DNA from: a virus
Virus record (IMG/VR): IMGVR_UViG_3300043602_000222
Location: 1-36,529 of that record
DNA length: 36,529 nucleotides
Direction: 5' to 3' (one strand)
Below, one piece after another: positions 17,145 through 24,150 of the stretch (positions within the stretch are counted from its first letter, which is position 1; the number at the start of each line of letters is the position of its first letter). A model generated the notes under the pieces. That model ran no database searches and had not been told where the DNA came from. It was given only the letters and a program-made list of their open reading frames with translations. The position numbers and the translations under genes are program-made.

Positions 17145-17609
17145 TTAGGTCACTCCTGGCGGAACGTACGGGACCGGGAAGGTCGCCGAGAGTTCGTCCG
17201 CGTTGGGCTCAAGCGTGCCCTCAGGCAGCATTTCGTCGATGATCCGGAACACGATGGTCATCGCGACTTCGTGGGTGTCCGACTTCTCGTCACCGGTACC
17301 AGTGCCGCGCGCTGCAGAGTAGACGAGACCATTGTAGTACTCGACCTGCAGTGTGACGTCAGAGCAGCCCTGGTACATCGAGAGCGGGATGCGGATGTCG
17401 CGGATCACGTTGATCTCGACCTCCGGATTGGTTGGCACGCGCTTGACGTAGCCCCATGGCAGAGGCTCGTTGTTGTAGTTGCACAACCGCCATGTCGGCA
17501 GTGTGTCGGTCGCGAGGTGATGCGAAATCGGGCCGTACACGGCATCCGTGTCGCAATCTTTAAAAGTGAGCAGGATATTCTTGACGCCCACTTGGTTTGT
17601 GCAGGTCAT
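17145..17609 (-). CDS. Tail tube protein (Mu gpM-like position)
   Basis: The 154-residue protein lies after the sheath (with one inserted gene) and before the chaperone, the Mu order for the tube. Sequence shows MTCTNQVGVKNILLTFKDCD, then YVKRVPTNPEVEINVIRDIR and STRAIGHT beta patterns to DTHEVAMTIVFRIID, compatible with the tube beta-barrel fold. Four cysteines are in the first two-thirds, which is more than is usual for a tube. The ribosome site TAGGAG is nine bases before ATG 17609. The call rests on synteny and size. Confidence 0.78.
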   Translation of the reverse strand: MTCTNQVGVKNILLTFKDCDTDAVYGPISHHLATDTLPTWRLCNYNNEPLPWGYVKRVPTNPEVEINVIRDIRIPLSMYQGCSDVTLQVEYYNGLVYSAARGTGTGDEKSDTHEVAMTIVFRIIDEMLPEGTLEPNADELSATFPVPYVPPGVT

Positions 17610-17639
17610 CGCCGTTATCTCCTAACCCAAATGGAAATT

Positions 17640-17659
17640 GGGGAGCCCGAAGGCTCCCC
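17640..17659 (-). terminator. UUCG tetraloop hairpin between repeat protein and tube gene
   Basis: The minus-strand RNA folds as GGGGAGCC-UUCG-GGCUCCCC, eight perfect pairs closed by the extra-stable C(UUCG)G loop. It lies in the 57-base gap between the repeat protein and the tube gene and is followed by AAUUUCC, a poor U tract. It may act as a partial terminator, an RNA-stability block or a processing site that tunes tube mRNA; strict termination would silence the downstream tail genes. Confidence 0.6.
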
Positions 17660-17666
17660 GTGGTGA

Positions 17667-18395
17667 TCAACGACGCGGTGACGTCGACGCCGGTTTCGGC
17701 TCCGGTGTCTCCGGCAATTCCTGATCCGGCCTATTACCAGAGACGGCAATCGGACTCCTTCCCCGCGCAACCGGGATATACATCCAACCGTATTGGGGCA
17801 CATAGGCGAGCACCCATCCGGCCACCGGCAGGCCTTGATCGGGATGACCGCCGCTACCAGGCAGGCCCTGGTCGGGATGACCGCCGCTGCCGGGAAGACC
17901 TTGATCAGGGCGAGCGCCGCTGGGAGGAAGCCCTTGATCAGGACGAGCCCCACTGGGAGGAAGGCCTTGATTAGGACGATCAGGACGGGCACCGGGAAGA
18001 CCTTGGTCAGGCCGAGCGCCGCTGCCGGGAAGGCCTTGGTCGGGATGGCCATGACCAGGCAGGCCTTGGTCAGGATGGCCATAACCAGGCAGGCCGATAT
18101 CCGGGTGCACCGGGGCCCACGGCAAGCCGTTGCTGGGATAGACCGGCAGCGGCGGCAGACCAATGTCGGGATGACCCGGAGCGATCGGCAGGCTGTTGTC
18201 TGGCCGACCGCCGAAGCCGGGGCGACCATAGCCGGGATCTACCGGCGGCCGACCCTGACCGAAGCCGGGGTCGACCGGAACGCCAGGGAGCGAGTTGTCG
18301 GGACGACCGCTGCCGCCCCAACCGCCACCCCAACCCGGATCAACCGGGCCGGTGCCGCCGATAGGGACGATCATTGCAAGAGTCGGGTTTGCCAT
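17667..18395 (-). CDS. Pro/Gly-rich PDQGLP-repeat protein between sheath and tube
   Basis: The 242-residue protein has a hydrophobic N-terminus (MANPTLAMIVPIGGTGPVDP) and then about 14 imperfect copies of a 10-11 residue unit, (H/R)PD(Q/N/I)(G/S)LP-(G)-S-G, at residues 31-190. One hydrophobic aromatic block follows, WVLAYVPQYGWMYIPVARG (about 194-212). The end is charged and proline-rich (NRPDQELPETPEP). Repeats predict an extended or polyproline-like shape. It has no cysteine. The start ATG 18395 has AAAGGAG upstream. Position between sheath and tube implies a tail protein or a decoration; no function is known to me. Confidence 0.8.
   Translation of the reverse strand: MANPTLAMIVPIGGTGPVDPGWGGGWGGSGRPDNSLPGVPVDPGFGQGRPPVDPGYGRPGFGGRPDNSLPIAPGHPDIGLPPLPVYPSNGLPWAPVHPDIGLPGYGHPDQGLPGHGHPDQGLPGSGARPDQGLPGARPDRPNQGLPPSGARPDQGLPPSGARPDQGLPGSGGHPDQGLPGSGGHPDQGLPVAGWVLAYVPQYGWMYIPVARGRSPIAVSGNRPDQELPETPEPKPASTSPRR
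17826..18305 (-). repeat. In-gene tandem repeats encoding xPDxxLPxxG units
   Basis: About 14 units of 30-33 bases encode (H/R)PDQGLPGSG-type peptides. The last units (17826-17990) are most alike, for example GARPDQGLPPSG occurring twice in succession and GGHPDQGLPGS twice, which points to recent expansion. Copy number is likely to vary between relatives. Confidence 0.8.
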
Positions 18396-18442
18396 TTGAA
18401 GTTCTCCTTTAGCCGATCGATATGACTCGACGGCGGGTTGGG

Positions 18443-19966
18443 TTAGTAGCAGTTGTCCAGCAGTCTCGGCTGGGCGTTGACGTGGATCTTGCGGATGCGG
18501 CACGGTGGCCGATAGATAAAGTTCACCCACAACTTGCCGCAGACACCTTGGCATCGCGGAGCGACTTCGAAATCGGTGCGAAGCTGGATGTCGTTGTCGA
18601 GGTCGTCGAACTCACTGAACAAGACGCCGACGTGAGCTTTCGCCCAAGTGCGGATCATCCCGAGAATGAGCTTGGGGTTGGTGCCTCGGATGCCCGGAGG
18701 AATCGTCGTGTTCTTGGTGAACAGTCCGAGCCCAAGCACCTTGCCGAGTTCGAGCGCCATCTGATCGGCGGTCACCGCGGCGAGACGGCGGGAGCTGACA
18801 TCCCACCAGGTCGAGTTCAACCGCATATCGTCGTCGTAGCGGTTGTTGGTGCTGTCGTTGACGATCATCGGCGAGGTCAGATGACCGGTGCCGCCTTGAT
18901 ATGGCACGGTCACGACGAAACCGGTGGCCTGCAGGATTTGCTGCTCCTCATAGGTGAAGCACTGGAAGCAGCTCTCCGGGATGTGAACACAACGCAGGAT
19001 GCCAAAGTCCGGCCCTTGGATGTTCATTTCCGGATGGTCAACCGCCAAGCAGCAAGACTGCGCAGCATAGGCAGCGACCTTCATCCAACCAATCGCGGGG
19101 TCAGAGCAGCAATGCGCGAGACGGCTGACCTCGGCCGAGTTTGTGTCGCACGACATGATCTCGCCAAGCGTACCAGTATTGTACGTGTATCCGTGGCCGA
19201 AGCATTGTGGCTTGCTACAATCCCAGGCACTGGCGATGTACGCGATCATCGCATCCTGCCAGAGAGTATCGTCGTAGAGCATCCCGATGCAGCAATAGCA
19301 GCACTCGCCGAGCAGGGCGATGTAATCGAGATGCTGCACTGGTTCGTTCAGACCAGCGAAGGTCTGAGCAAACGCAAAGTCGATACCCTTAGGAGCGTAA
19401 TCACGCCGTTCATGCCAGTTGTAGTAAACCTGAAGGCAATTACCAACCGTGCCTGCGTTCTTGGCACGGATGGTGATAACACCGCCGGCGTTCGACATGA
19501 CCTCGAACGGCAGGCCAGGCTCGCGCGCTAACGCATCTCCTACGATCGTGGCGACTTCGTCGGCCGTGGTACCCAACACGACCCGATCCGATGTACGCCA
19601 ACGCCCGTCGCCCAGGTACAAGTCGACGCGACCGTAGGTGGTCGCCGTGCCTGTGAAGGTCAGTGTGTACGTAGCCTTCTGGGTGGCACCGACGGATGCG
19701 TCCTTGCGAGGCAGTGCATAAAAGTCGAGCGCGTTGTTGCCGCAGCAAATGAACGCAGTCTTGAGGCCTTCGGCGATGACCGAGCCCTCACCAAACTGCT
19801 CATTGACGTCGCGCAGCGATGGCATCTTAAGCAAGACGCCGTCCTGTGCGATGCCGGTGTCGAGCATCTGACCTTCGATCAAAATGCGACACTTGTTGGG
19901 ATAGACGTTGAGGCTGGGATCGAAGCAGATCTCGATCGCGCCGCTTCGTAGACTGTCAATCGACAT
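18443..19966 (-). CDS. Contractile tail sheath protein (Mu gpL-like)
   Basis: The 507-residue protein has sheath hallmarks. The middle has a variable beta domain (KATYTLTFTGTATTYGRVDL, then VIGDALAREPGL-type text with RIKAKNAG, here GVITIRAKNAGTVGN). The C-terminal third has GIRGTNPKLILGMIRTWAKA, LFSEFDDLDNDIQLRTDFEV and INHRP-like NFIYRPPCRIRKIHVNAQ, which match Mu-type sheath conserved blocks. It holds 23 cysteines by hand count, among them GECCYCCIG, AHCCSD and QSCCLA; ordinary sheaths have few. ATG 19966 has GAAGGAG upstream. Contraction around the tube drives infection (family knowledge). Confidence 0.9.
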   Translation of the reverse strand: MSIDSLRSGAIEICFDPSLNVYPNKCRILIEGQMLDTGIAQDGVLLKMPSLRDVNEQFGEGSVIAEGLKTAFICCGNNALDFYALPRKDASVGATQKATYTLTFTGTATTYGRVDLYLGDGRWRTSDRVVLGTTADEVATIVGDALAREPGLPFEVMSNAGGVITIRAKNAGTVGNCLQVYYNWHERRDYAPKGIDFAFAQTFAGLNEPVQHLDYIALLGECCYCCIGMLYDDTLWQDAMIAYIASAWDCSKPQCFGHGYTYNTGTLGEIMSCDTNSAEVSRLAHCCSDPAIGWMKVAAYAAQSCCLAVDHPEMNIQGPDFGILRCVHIPESCFQCFTYEEQQILQATGFVVTVPYQGGTGHLTSPMIVNDSTNNRYDDDMRLNSTWWDVSSRRLAAVTADQMALELGKVLGLGLFTKNTTIPPGIRGTNPKLILGMIRTWAKAHVGVLFSEFDDLDNDIQLRTDFEVAPRCQGVCGKLWVNFIYRPPCRIRKIHVNAQPRLLDNCY

Positions 19967-19969
19967 GGT

Positions 19970-19987
19970 CGATCACTCCTTCGGGGT
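19970..19987 (-). repeat. Duplicated junction with ribosome site, copy A (sheath)
   Basis: The minus-strand text ACCCCGAAGGAGTGATCG ends seven bases before the sheath ATG and supplies its Shine-Dalgarno GAAGGAG. Seventeen of 18 bases match copy B at 20020-20037, 50 bases upstream. This suggests a small duplication that placed a second ribosome site at this junction. Confidence 0.6.
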
Positions 19988-20019
19988 GGCGAGTGGATTT
20001 GAGAACGAGCGGCGCGAGC

Positions 20020-20037
20020 CGATCACTCCCTCGGGGT
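20020..20037 (-). repeat. Duplicated junction with ribosome site, copy B
   Basis: ACCCCGAGGGAGTGATCG spans the C-terminal TPRE codons and TGA stop of the DUF2635-like gene. It matches the sheath ribosome-site copy at 19970-19987 except at one base. Confidence 0.55.
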
Positions 20038-20334
20038 AGATGGTTGCCGGTGCTCGGGCGCCAGCGGTGGGTCGTCAGGCCGTGCGCGTCTGCGCCCGGA
20101 TTGCGCCGAACGAGCGCCTCCTTCTGGGAGCGGTAGGGTGTTGTCGAGGATTGGGTCGCCAGGCTTGGGCGCCTCGCCTTCACCACCCTCGACCTCAAGG
20201 TCGTGCCAGTGATGGATCGCCCGCTGGATCAGCGGATCGTTACCGTCGACCGGAACGAACTTGTCTGTTGGAATAACGCGACCCTCGTAGTAGTGCCGAC
20301 GGCCGGGCTTACACTTGACATAGATGTTGGCCAT
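20023..20334 (-). CDS. DUF2635-like small protein upstream of sheath
   Basis: The 103-residue product begins MANIYVKCKPGRRHYYEGRV, then IPTDKFVPVDGNDPLIQRA and HHWHDLEV. This resembles the short DUF2635 proteins encoded immediately before the sheath in Mu-like phages (KP-x-GR ... lP ... V), and the position is the same. The C-terminal half is Pro/Glu-rich and disordered. Start ATG 20334 is set by GAGGAGG six bases upstream, so the in-frame stretch to 20409 is not used. Function of the family is not known. Confidence 0.68.
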   Translation of the reverse strand: MANIYVKCKPGRRHYYEGRVIPTDKFVPVDGNDPLIQRAIHHWHDLEVEGGEGEAPKPGDPILDNTLPLPEGGARSAQSGRRRARPDDPPLAPEHRQPSTPRE

Positions 20335-20390
20335 GTCGGCCCTCCTCTGGTTAGAGTTCTCAGTGTCTTTCTGCTTGGGCGGCTTAAAAT

Positions 20391-20993
20391 TTACGGACAC
20401 GGGTCGCATTTATCGTTCTCCACGATTTCTTCGATGCACGGCGGGCAGCAACTTTTCGGCGGGCACAGATCGAAACTGATGGCGAAGGGTTCGCCTTGTG
20501 CTGGATCGATCGGGCAGAACTGCTTGGTGGCGTCGAAGCCAAATGACAGCGTGACCGCGAGTTCATCGGCGCCAATGGTCAGATACCGAAAGGAAATGTG
20601 CTCGCCATCAGGTGTGTCCCAACGCCCTAGATTGGATAAGAGCTTGGTGCGGATGGCTTCGTAGTCGTAGTAGCTCCAGAACGGTGTCTCGGCGCCGTTA
20701 GCTTTTTTGTAGCGCTCCGGCTGCAGCCAGAACTCAATAACGAATTTATCAATCAGCTCGAACGTCGGATGATAACTACGCGCGGCCTGATCGCCGGCCG
20801 AGCGCGCGAACGCCACCATCACCAGCGGCAACGTTGGTACATTCAATTTGGTTATATGCGCGTTGCTGACAGCAAGCGCACGTCCGCCGAGTTCGGGGAA
20901 CCATTCGGTGATTGCTTCTGCCAGCGCCGGCAGAAAACGAACCTTCTCCACCGCTGGTTTCGGCGGCGGTGGATTTGCGAACTGGACGTTCAT
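20391..20993 (-). CDS. Putative tail terminator/completion protein with Cys-rich tail
   Basis: The 200-residue protein lies between the hydrolase and the DUF2635-like gene, the place of Mu gp37-type tail terminators. It has VRFLPALAEAITEWFPELGG at the N-terminus, YHPTFELIDKFVIEFWLQPE in the middle, and TIGADELAVTLSFGF late, a mixed alpha/beta plan suited to a terminator ring. The last 35 residues hold seven cysteines (FCPID, LCPPKSCCPPC, KCDPCP). ATG 20993 lies three bases past the hydrolase stop. The function is inferred from position. Confidence 0.65.
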   Translation of the reverse strand: MNVQFANPPPPKPAVEKVRFLPALAEAITEWFPELGGRALAVSNAHITKLNVPTLPLVMVAFARSAGDQAARSYHPTFELIDKFVIEFWLQPERYKKANGAETPFWSYYDYEAIRTKLLSNLGRWDTPDGEHISFRYLTIGADELAVTLSFGFDATKQFCPIDPAQGEPFAISFDLCPPKSCCPPCIEEIVENDKCDPCP

Positions 20994-20996
20994 CGG

Positions 20997-22574
20997 TCAT
21001 ACCATCGCCACGAGCGCTTCGATCTTCCTAAACAGATCGCGCGCAGCCGGAGAAAGTGTCACTTCTTTGCGCTGGATCGGGCCCCAATGGGCTTTGCGCT
21101 TGCGCAAACCGATCGCGGTGGTAAAGGCTGCGAAGGCCGGAGAGAACTTCCCGAGCCACTGGAAAGAAGCGCCCTTTCCAGAACCATAGACGTCAAGGTT
21201 GGACGCGGTCGGGTTAATGCCCTCGCGGAAAATGTCCAAGAAGCCCTGAGGATCTTTCCAGTAAACATCGAACAGCTTCTTCATTTCTGGAGAGGCGGAA
21301 TGCATGTTTGCGGACATCTGGAACAGGCCTGCCTCACAGGTATCAGCGGCGACGTTGTCCGCCGACATGTCGCGTCCCTCACAGTAGCGGCCAGATGATT
21401 CACGCATGCCGAGCCCGGTAAGGACTACAAACAGCGCGCGCAAAGTTTCTAGACCGTCGTCGGAGACGTCGAGGTCGAGGTCCTCAAGTTCTTTCTCGTA
21501 CCAGGACAGCGCGTCAGCATCCTCATCACCAGAGGCGGCCTCACCCATCTCCATGGCGGCGGAATTGATTTGCTCTAATTTCACCACGGCGAGCGCGTAA
21601 CAGAGCGCCATGCCAGGGATATAGCCAGGCGGCGCGACCCCGCGATCAGGCCAGGCATACTCCATCAGCGAAGAGGATTCAGCGAGCGTGATCACTTCCT
21701 CGGCGAGCCCTTTTGGCAAACCGCTATCGCCTTGCGCCATGCGACGATCGAGTTCATCAACATGAGCCCAAGTCTTGTCGCCGACGATACCGTCGGCAGC
21801 CAAGTCGGTGGCACGTTGAAATGCGATGACCTGGCTTTCAGTCACGGAGCCAAAATCACCATCAGCAGGCAGGCCAAGTGATTTTTGCAGCGCTATGACA
21901 TCGCTACCGGAATCACCCTTGCCCAAAGTTGGGCGCTCAGCCGATACCGGCGGTGGACGCTGAGGACGCTCGGGACGCTCTGGTCGCCAGGGTGGAATCG
22001 GCTCCGGCGGCCGTACCGCACCCTCGCCGCCGAGCACGGTCGCCAGGGCCTCGATAATGGCGTCGAAATTCTCCCGATATTGATTCGTGTCACAGGAGCT
22101 ATCACAGAAGCAGATCTCGAGAAGCACCGCTGGCATCTCGGTGTTATTGAGAAAATACAGCCCGGTATTTTTCTTCGGACCACGATCGATAAATCCACCA
22201 GCTTGGGCGACAGCGTAGGACAGCTCATCCGCCAGCGCGCCCTGGCTCACATAGAGCATCTCTGTGCCCATGCACTTTGAGCCCTGCGTGTAAGCATTGA
22301 AGTGGCAAGAAATATCGAGCTGCCGGTCTTCCTTGTTGTGGGCCGCAACTATCGTCGAGAGATTCGTGTCCTGGGTAGTGGAAGTGTTGTCGTGGAACAC
22401 AACAACAGTAACACCACGCCCTTCCAGCGCCTCCGCCAGGGCGTCGACCACTGCACGCGCCTCATCGACCTCATCGAGATAGGGATCACTCGGTGAGCCT
22501 GAAGGATCGCCGGCGGCGCCACGGATTTTCAAACCGTGACCGGATGAGATGACGATGGAATTGTACGCGGTCAT
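20997..22574 (-). CDS. Multidomain cell-wall hydrolase: amidase, peptidoglycan binding, lysozyme-like
   Basis: The 525-residue protein has three parts. Residues 5-185 are an N-acetylmuramoyl-L-alanine amidase (Amidase_3) with zinc-site residues H13 (SSGHG), E35 or E38, and H91 (SCHFNA), and catalytic E153 (LLEICF). Residues about 215-272 are a peptidoglycan-binding domain (GDSGSDVIALQKSLGL, DGDFGSVTE, AFQRATDLAADGIVG). Residues about 385-525 look like a lysozyme or transglycosylase domain (RESSGRY, probable E392, then EAGLFQMSANM). It may cleave both peptide and glycan. ATG 22574 overlaps the previous stop (TAATG). No signal peptide is seen. It could be the endolysin or a virion-borne lysin. 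Confidence 0.88.
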   Translation of the reverse strand: MTAYNSIVISSGHGLKIRGAAGDPSGSPSDPYLDEVDEARAVVDALAEALEGRGVTVVVFHDNTSTTQDTNLSTIVAAHNKEDRQLDISCHFNAYTQGSKCMGTEMLYVSQGALADELSYAVAQAGGFIDRGPKKNTGLYFLNNTEMPAVLLEICFCDSSCDTNQYRENFDAIIEALATVLGGEGAVRPPEPIPPWRPERPERPQRPPPVSAERPTLGKGDSGSDVIALQKSLGLPADGDFGSVTESQVIAFQRATDLAADGIVGDKTWAHVDELDRRMAQGDSGLPKGLAEEVITLAESSSLMEYAWPDRGVAPPGYIPGMALCYALAVVKLEQINSAAMEMGEAASGDEDADALSWYEKELEDLDLDVSDDGLETLRALFVVLTGLGMRESSGRYCEGRDMSADNVAADTCEAGLFQMSANMHSASPEMKKLFDVYWKDPQGFLDIFREGINPTASNLDVYGSGKGASFQWLGKFSPAFAAFTTAIGLRKRKAHWGPIQRKEVTLSPAARDLFRKIEALVAMV

Positions 22575-22939
22575 TATCTGCTCCAGTGCACCCAATGGCC
22601 AAGGCGACCAGCGCCGGCCTTCATGCCCTCTTGCAGTGCGTTGTCGGACATTTTCCTGCGCGCCATCCGCGACGTGCCGTGGCGGAGGAAGCCCGAATAG
22701 GCCATCGACGTGCCGATGGTCATTTCGGTGGACGAAGTCTCGTGTGCGATCGAACCGATCAGCCCGCCGCTGCGCGTGTTGGGCCAAGCGCCTGGCGCCG
22801 ACGGTGGCGGATAACTACCCATGCCGCCGCGAAAGGCTGCCTCGGCGGCTTCACCGATCGCGTCCAGCCAGGCCTGAATTGACGAGTTGTCTTTGACCGC
22901 GCGGAAATATCCCCACGGCTGGAAACTGATTTCGATCAT
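22574..22939 (-). CDS. HK97 gp10-like tail completion/head-tail protein
   Basis: The 121-residue protein carries the family pattern: SIQAWLDAIGEAAEAAFRGG, APGAWPNTRSGGLIGSI, then GTSMAYSGFLRHGTSRMARR and MSDNALQEG at the end. The Y-x-x-(F/Y)-x-x-x-GTS-x-M-x-(A/P)-R motif is the hallmark of gp10-like proteins. It sits between the head-tail joining gene and the hydrolase. The family connects the portal side of the head to the tail. Confidence 0.85.
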   Translation of the reverse strand: MIEISFQPWGYFRAVKDNSSIQAWLDAIGEAAEAAFRGGMGSYPPPSAPGAWPNTRSGGLIGSIAHETSSTEMTIGTSMAYSGFLRHGTSRMARRKMSDNALQEGMKAGAGRLGHWVHWSR

Positions 22940-22953
22940 GTTTGGGTAGCCTT

Positions 22954-23002
22954 ACGGCCCGGTCTGGTTTGTCGGGAGGACAGGTTTTGTCAGCCGGGCC
23001 GT
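22954..23002. repeat. Perfect 9-bp inverted repeat in connector gap
   Basis: ACGGCCCGG at 22954-22962 and CCGGGCCGT at 22994-23002 are perfect complements separated by 31 bases. A nested shorter hairpin with GACA/TGTC stems lies in the loop. The element fills most of the 69-base gap between head-tail joining and gp10-like genes and could shape mRNA folding or processing. Confidence 0.5.
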
Positions 23003-23008
23003 CCGACT

Positions 23009-23449
23009 TCAGAGCGCGACGTTGCTCCGAACTGGTGAGAGATCACTTTGTACGGGTTGCGCAGCTTCAGCCCGCTCGTACAAGTGCACGGCGATTTCGG
23101 TCCAGCGATGATCTTCAGTCTCGGTAGAGCCCAGAACTTTGTACCAACGCGGAAGCCCTTTGCGGCGAGCCTCGTACACCCATGCGGTGCTGTTGATATC
23201 GAGGTCGTGCTGAAAGCGAATGCTGATCCAATGGCTCTGATGCAGCTTTGGATCGAGAATGGTGTAGCCCTGCGTGCCGATAAACGATCCTTTGGATCCG
23301 AAGGTGAGGAATGGTCGGATACGCGCCCAGGTCTCAACCACCTCTCTACGTGTCAGCTCCATCGTGCCGTTAGCTTCGACCACGTCCTGCATCGTACACA
23401 ACACGATGCGATGACGCAGATCGGCGATGACAGTTTTTCCGATGGTCAT
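23009..23449 (-). CDS. Phage head-tail joining protein (HK97/SPP1 adaptor type)
   Basis: The 146-residue protein has the head-tail joining pattern: ADLRHRIVLCTMQDVVEANG at the N-terminus, VVETWARIRPF in the centre (E-x-W-A-x-(I/V)-x-P), and later YTILDPKLHQSHWISIRFQH with the R-x-x-x-I-x-x-x-x-R-(F/Y) logic of the family. ATG 23449 overlaps the previous stop (TGATG). It adapts the portal to the tail terminator (family knowledge). Confidence 0.8.
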   Translation of the reverse strand: MTIGKTVIADLRHRIVLCTMQDVVEANGTMELTRREVVETWARIRPFLTFGSKGSFIGTQGYTILDPKLHQSHWISIRFQHDLDINSTAWVYEARRKGLPRWYKVLGSTETEDHRWTEIAVHLYERAEAAQPVQSDLSPVRSNVAL

Positions 23450-24150
23450 CAGAACGCCTCGGGATCGTACTGCCGCCAAGTCTCGATCGCGCCGCTCGCC
23501 AGCGCGATGTTATTGCTACCCATCAATCCCTTGGTCGAGTTGTCTTCCTTGTTACGCACGGTGAGCAAAATGTCGCCAGGGTGCTCAAGAATCCAAGCAA
23601 CGAACTGCAACATGCCAAGCGTAATGCCTTTGGGCACATCGTCTGGGCATTTGTAGCCAGCCTTGTAAGCGGCCATCATATCGATGTTGAGGTGATGCGA
23701 CGCGCACGGATCGCAGCAATTCGTCAGATCGATGAAGCCGGTCCAGATCGGCACATGGATGGTGCGGGTATTGGCCGGTACACGAATGGCGTGATTGGCG
23801 TTAACGTTCTGGCTGCCGTAGAGATGCACGAGCCCATCAGCAACCGGATACTTGAGCTTGTGCTTGTAAGTCAGCTTGCCAAATTTAGGCCGCGCCGGTC
23901 CTTGGATCGGCTCGGTGACAGTCATCTGCGTGGTCAGCAGCGCGCCGGTATAGAGTTCGGCAGCCTCGACCGCGGCCCGGCGATAGAGGTCCAGCATCTC
24001 GTCAGAGACGCCGGCGACATCATCGGTCTTGGTATGCTGTCGGATGAGTTCGATCGATAGCAACGTCGACCAATCCAACGGCTCCTTGTGCCCCACCGGT
24101 AACGGCGAGGCAAAACGATCCTTGGGTGGCTCAACGACAAAAGTCAGCAT
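23449..24150 (-). CDS. Head-tail connector (gp6-like adaptor)
   Basis: The 233-residue protein has a gp6/adaptor-like helical pattern early on: LSIELIRQHTKTDDVAGVSD, then EMLDLYRRAAVEAAELYTGA. A beta region follows (IHVPIWTGFIDLTNCC), then a C-terminal helix (ITLGMLQFVAWILEHPGDI). A CCDPC motif is near residue 160. ATG 24150 overlaps the stop of the Ig-like gene by seven bases; an in-frame stretch to 24204 is rejected because it lies inside that gene. The protein likely forms the first ring under the portal. Confidence 0.78.
   Translation of the reverse strand: MLTFVVEPPKDRFASPLPVGHKEPLDWSTLLSIELIRQHTKTDDVAGVSDEMLDLYRRAAVEAAELYTGALLTTQMTVTEPIQGPARPKFGKLTYKHKLKYPVADGLVHLYGSQNVNANHAIRVPANTRTIHVPIWTGFIDLTNCCDPCASHHLNIDMMAAYKAGYKCPDDVPKGITLGMLQFVAWILEHPGDILLTVRNKEDNSTKGLMGSNNIALASGAIETWRQYDPEAF

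Noticed and set aside
17826-18305. CRISPR-like array
   Set aside because: Repeats are contiguous coding units without unique spacers and stay in frame within one protein.
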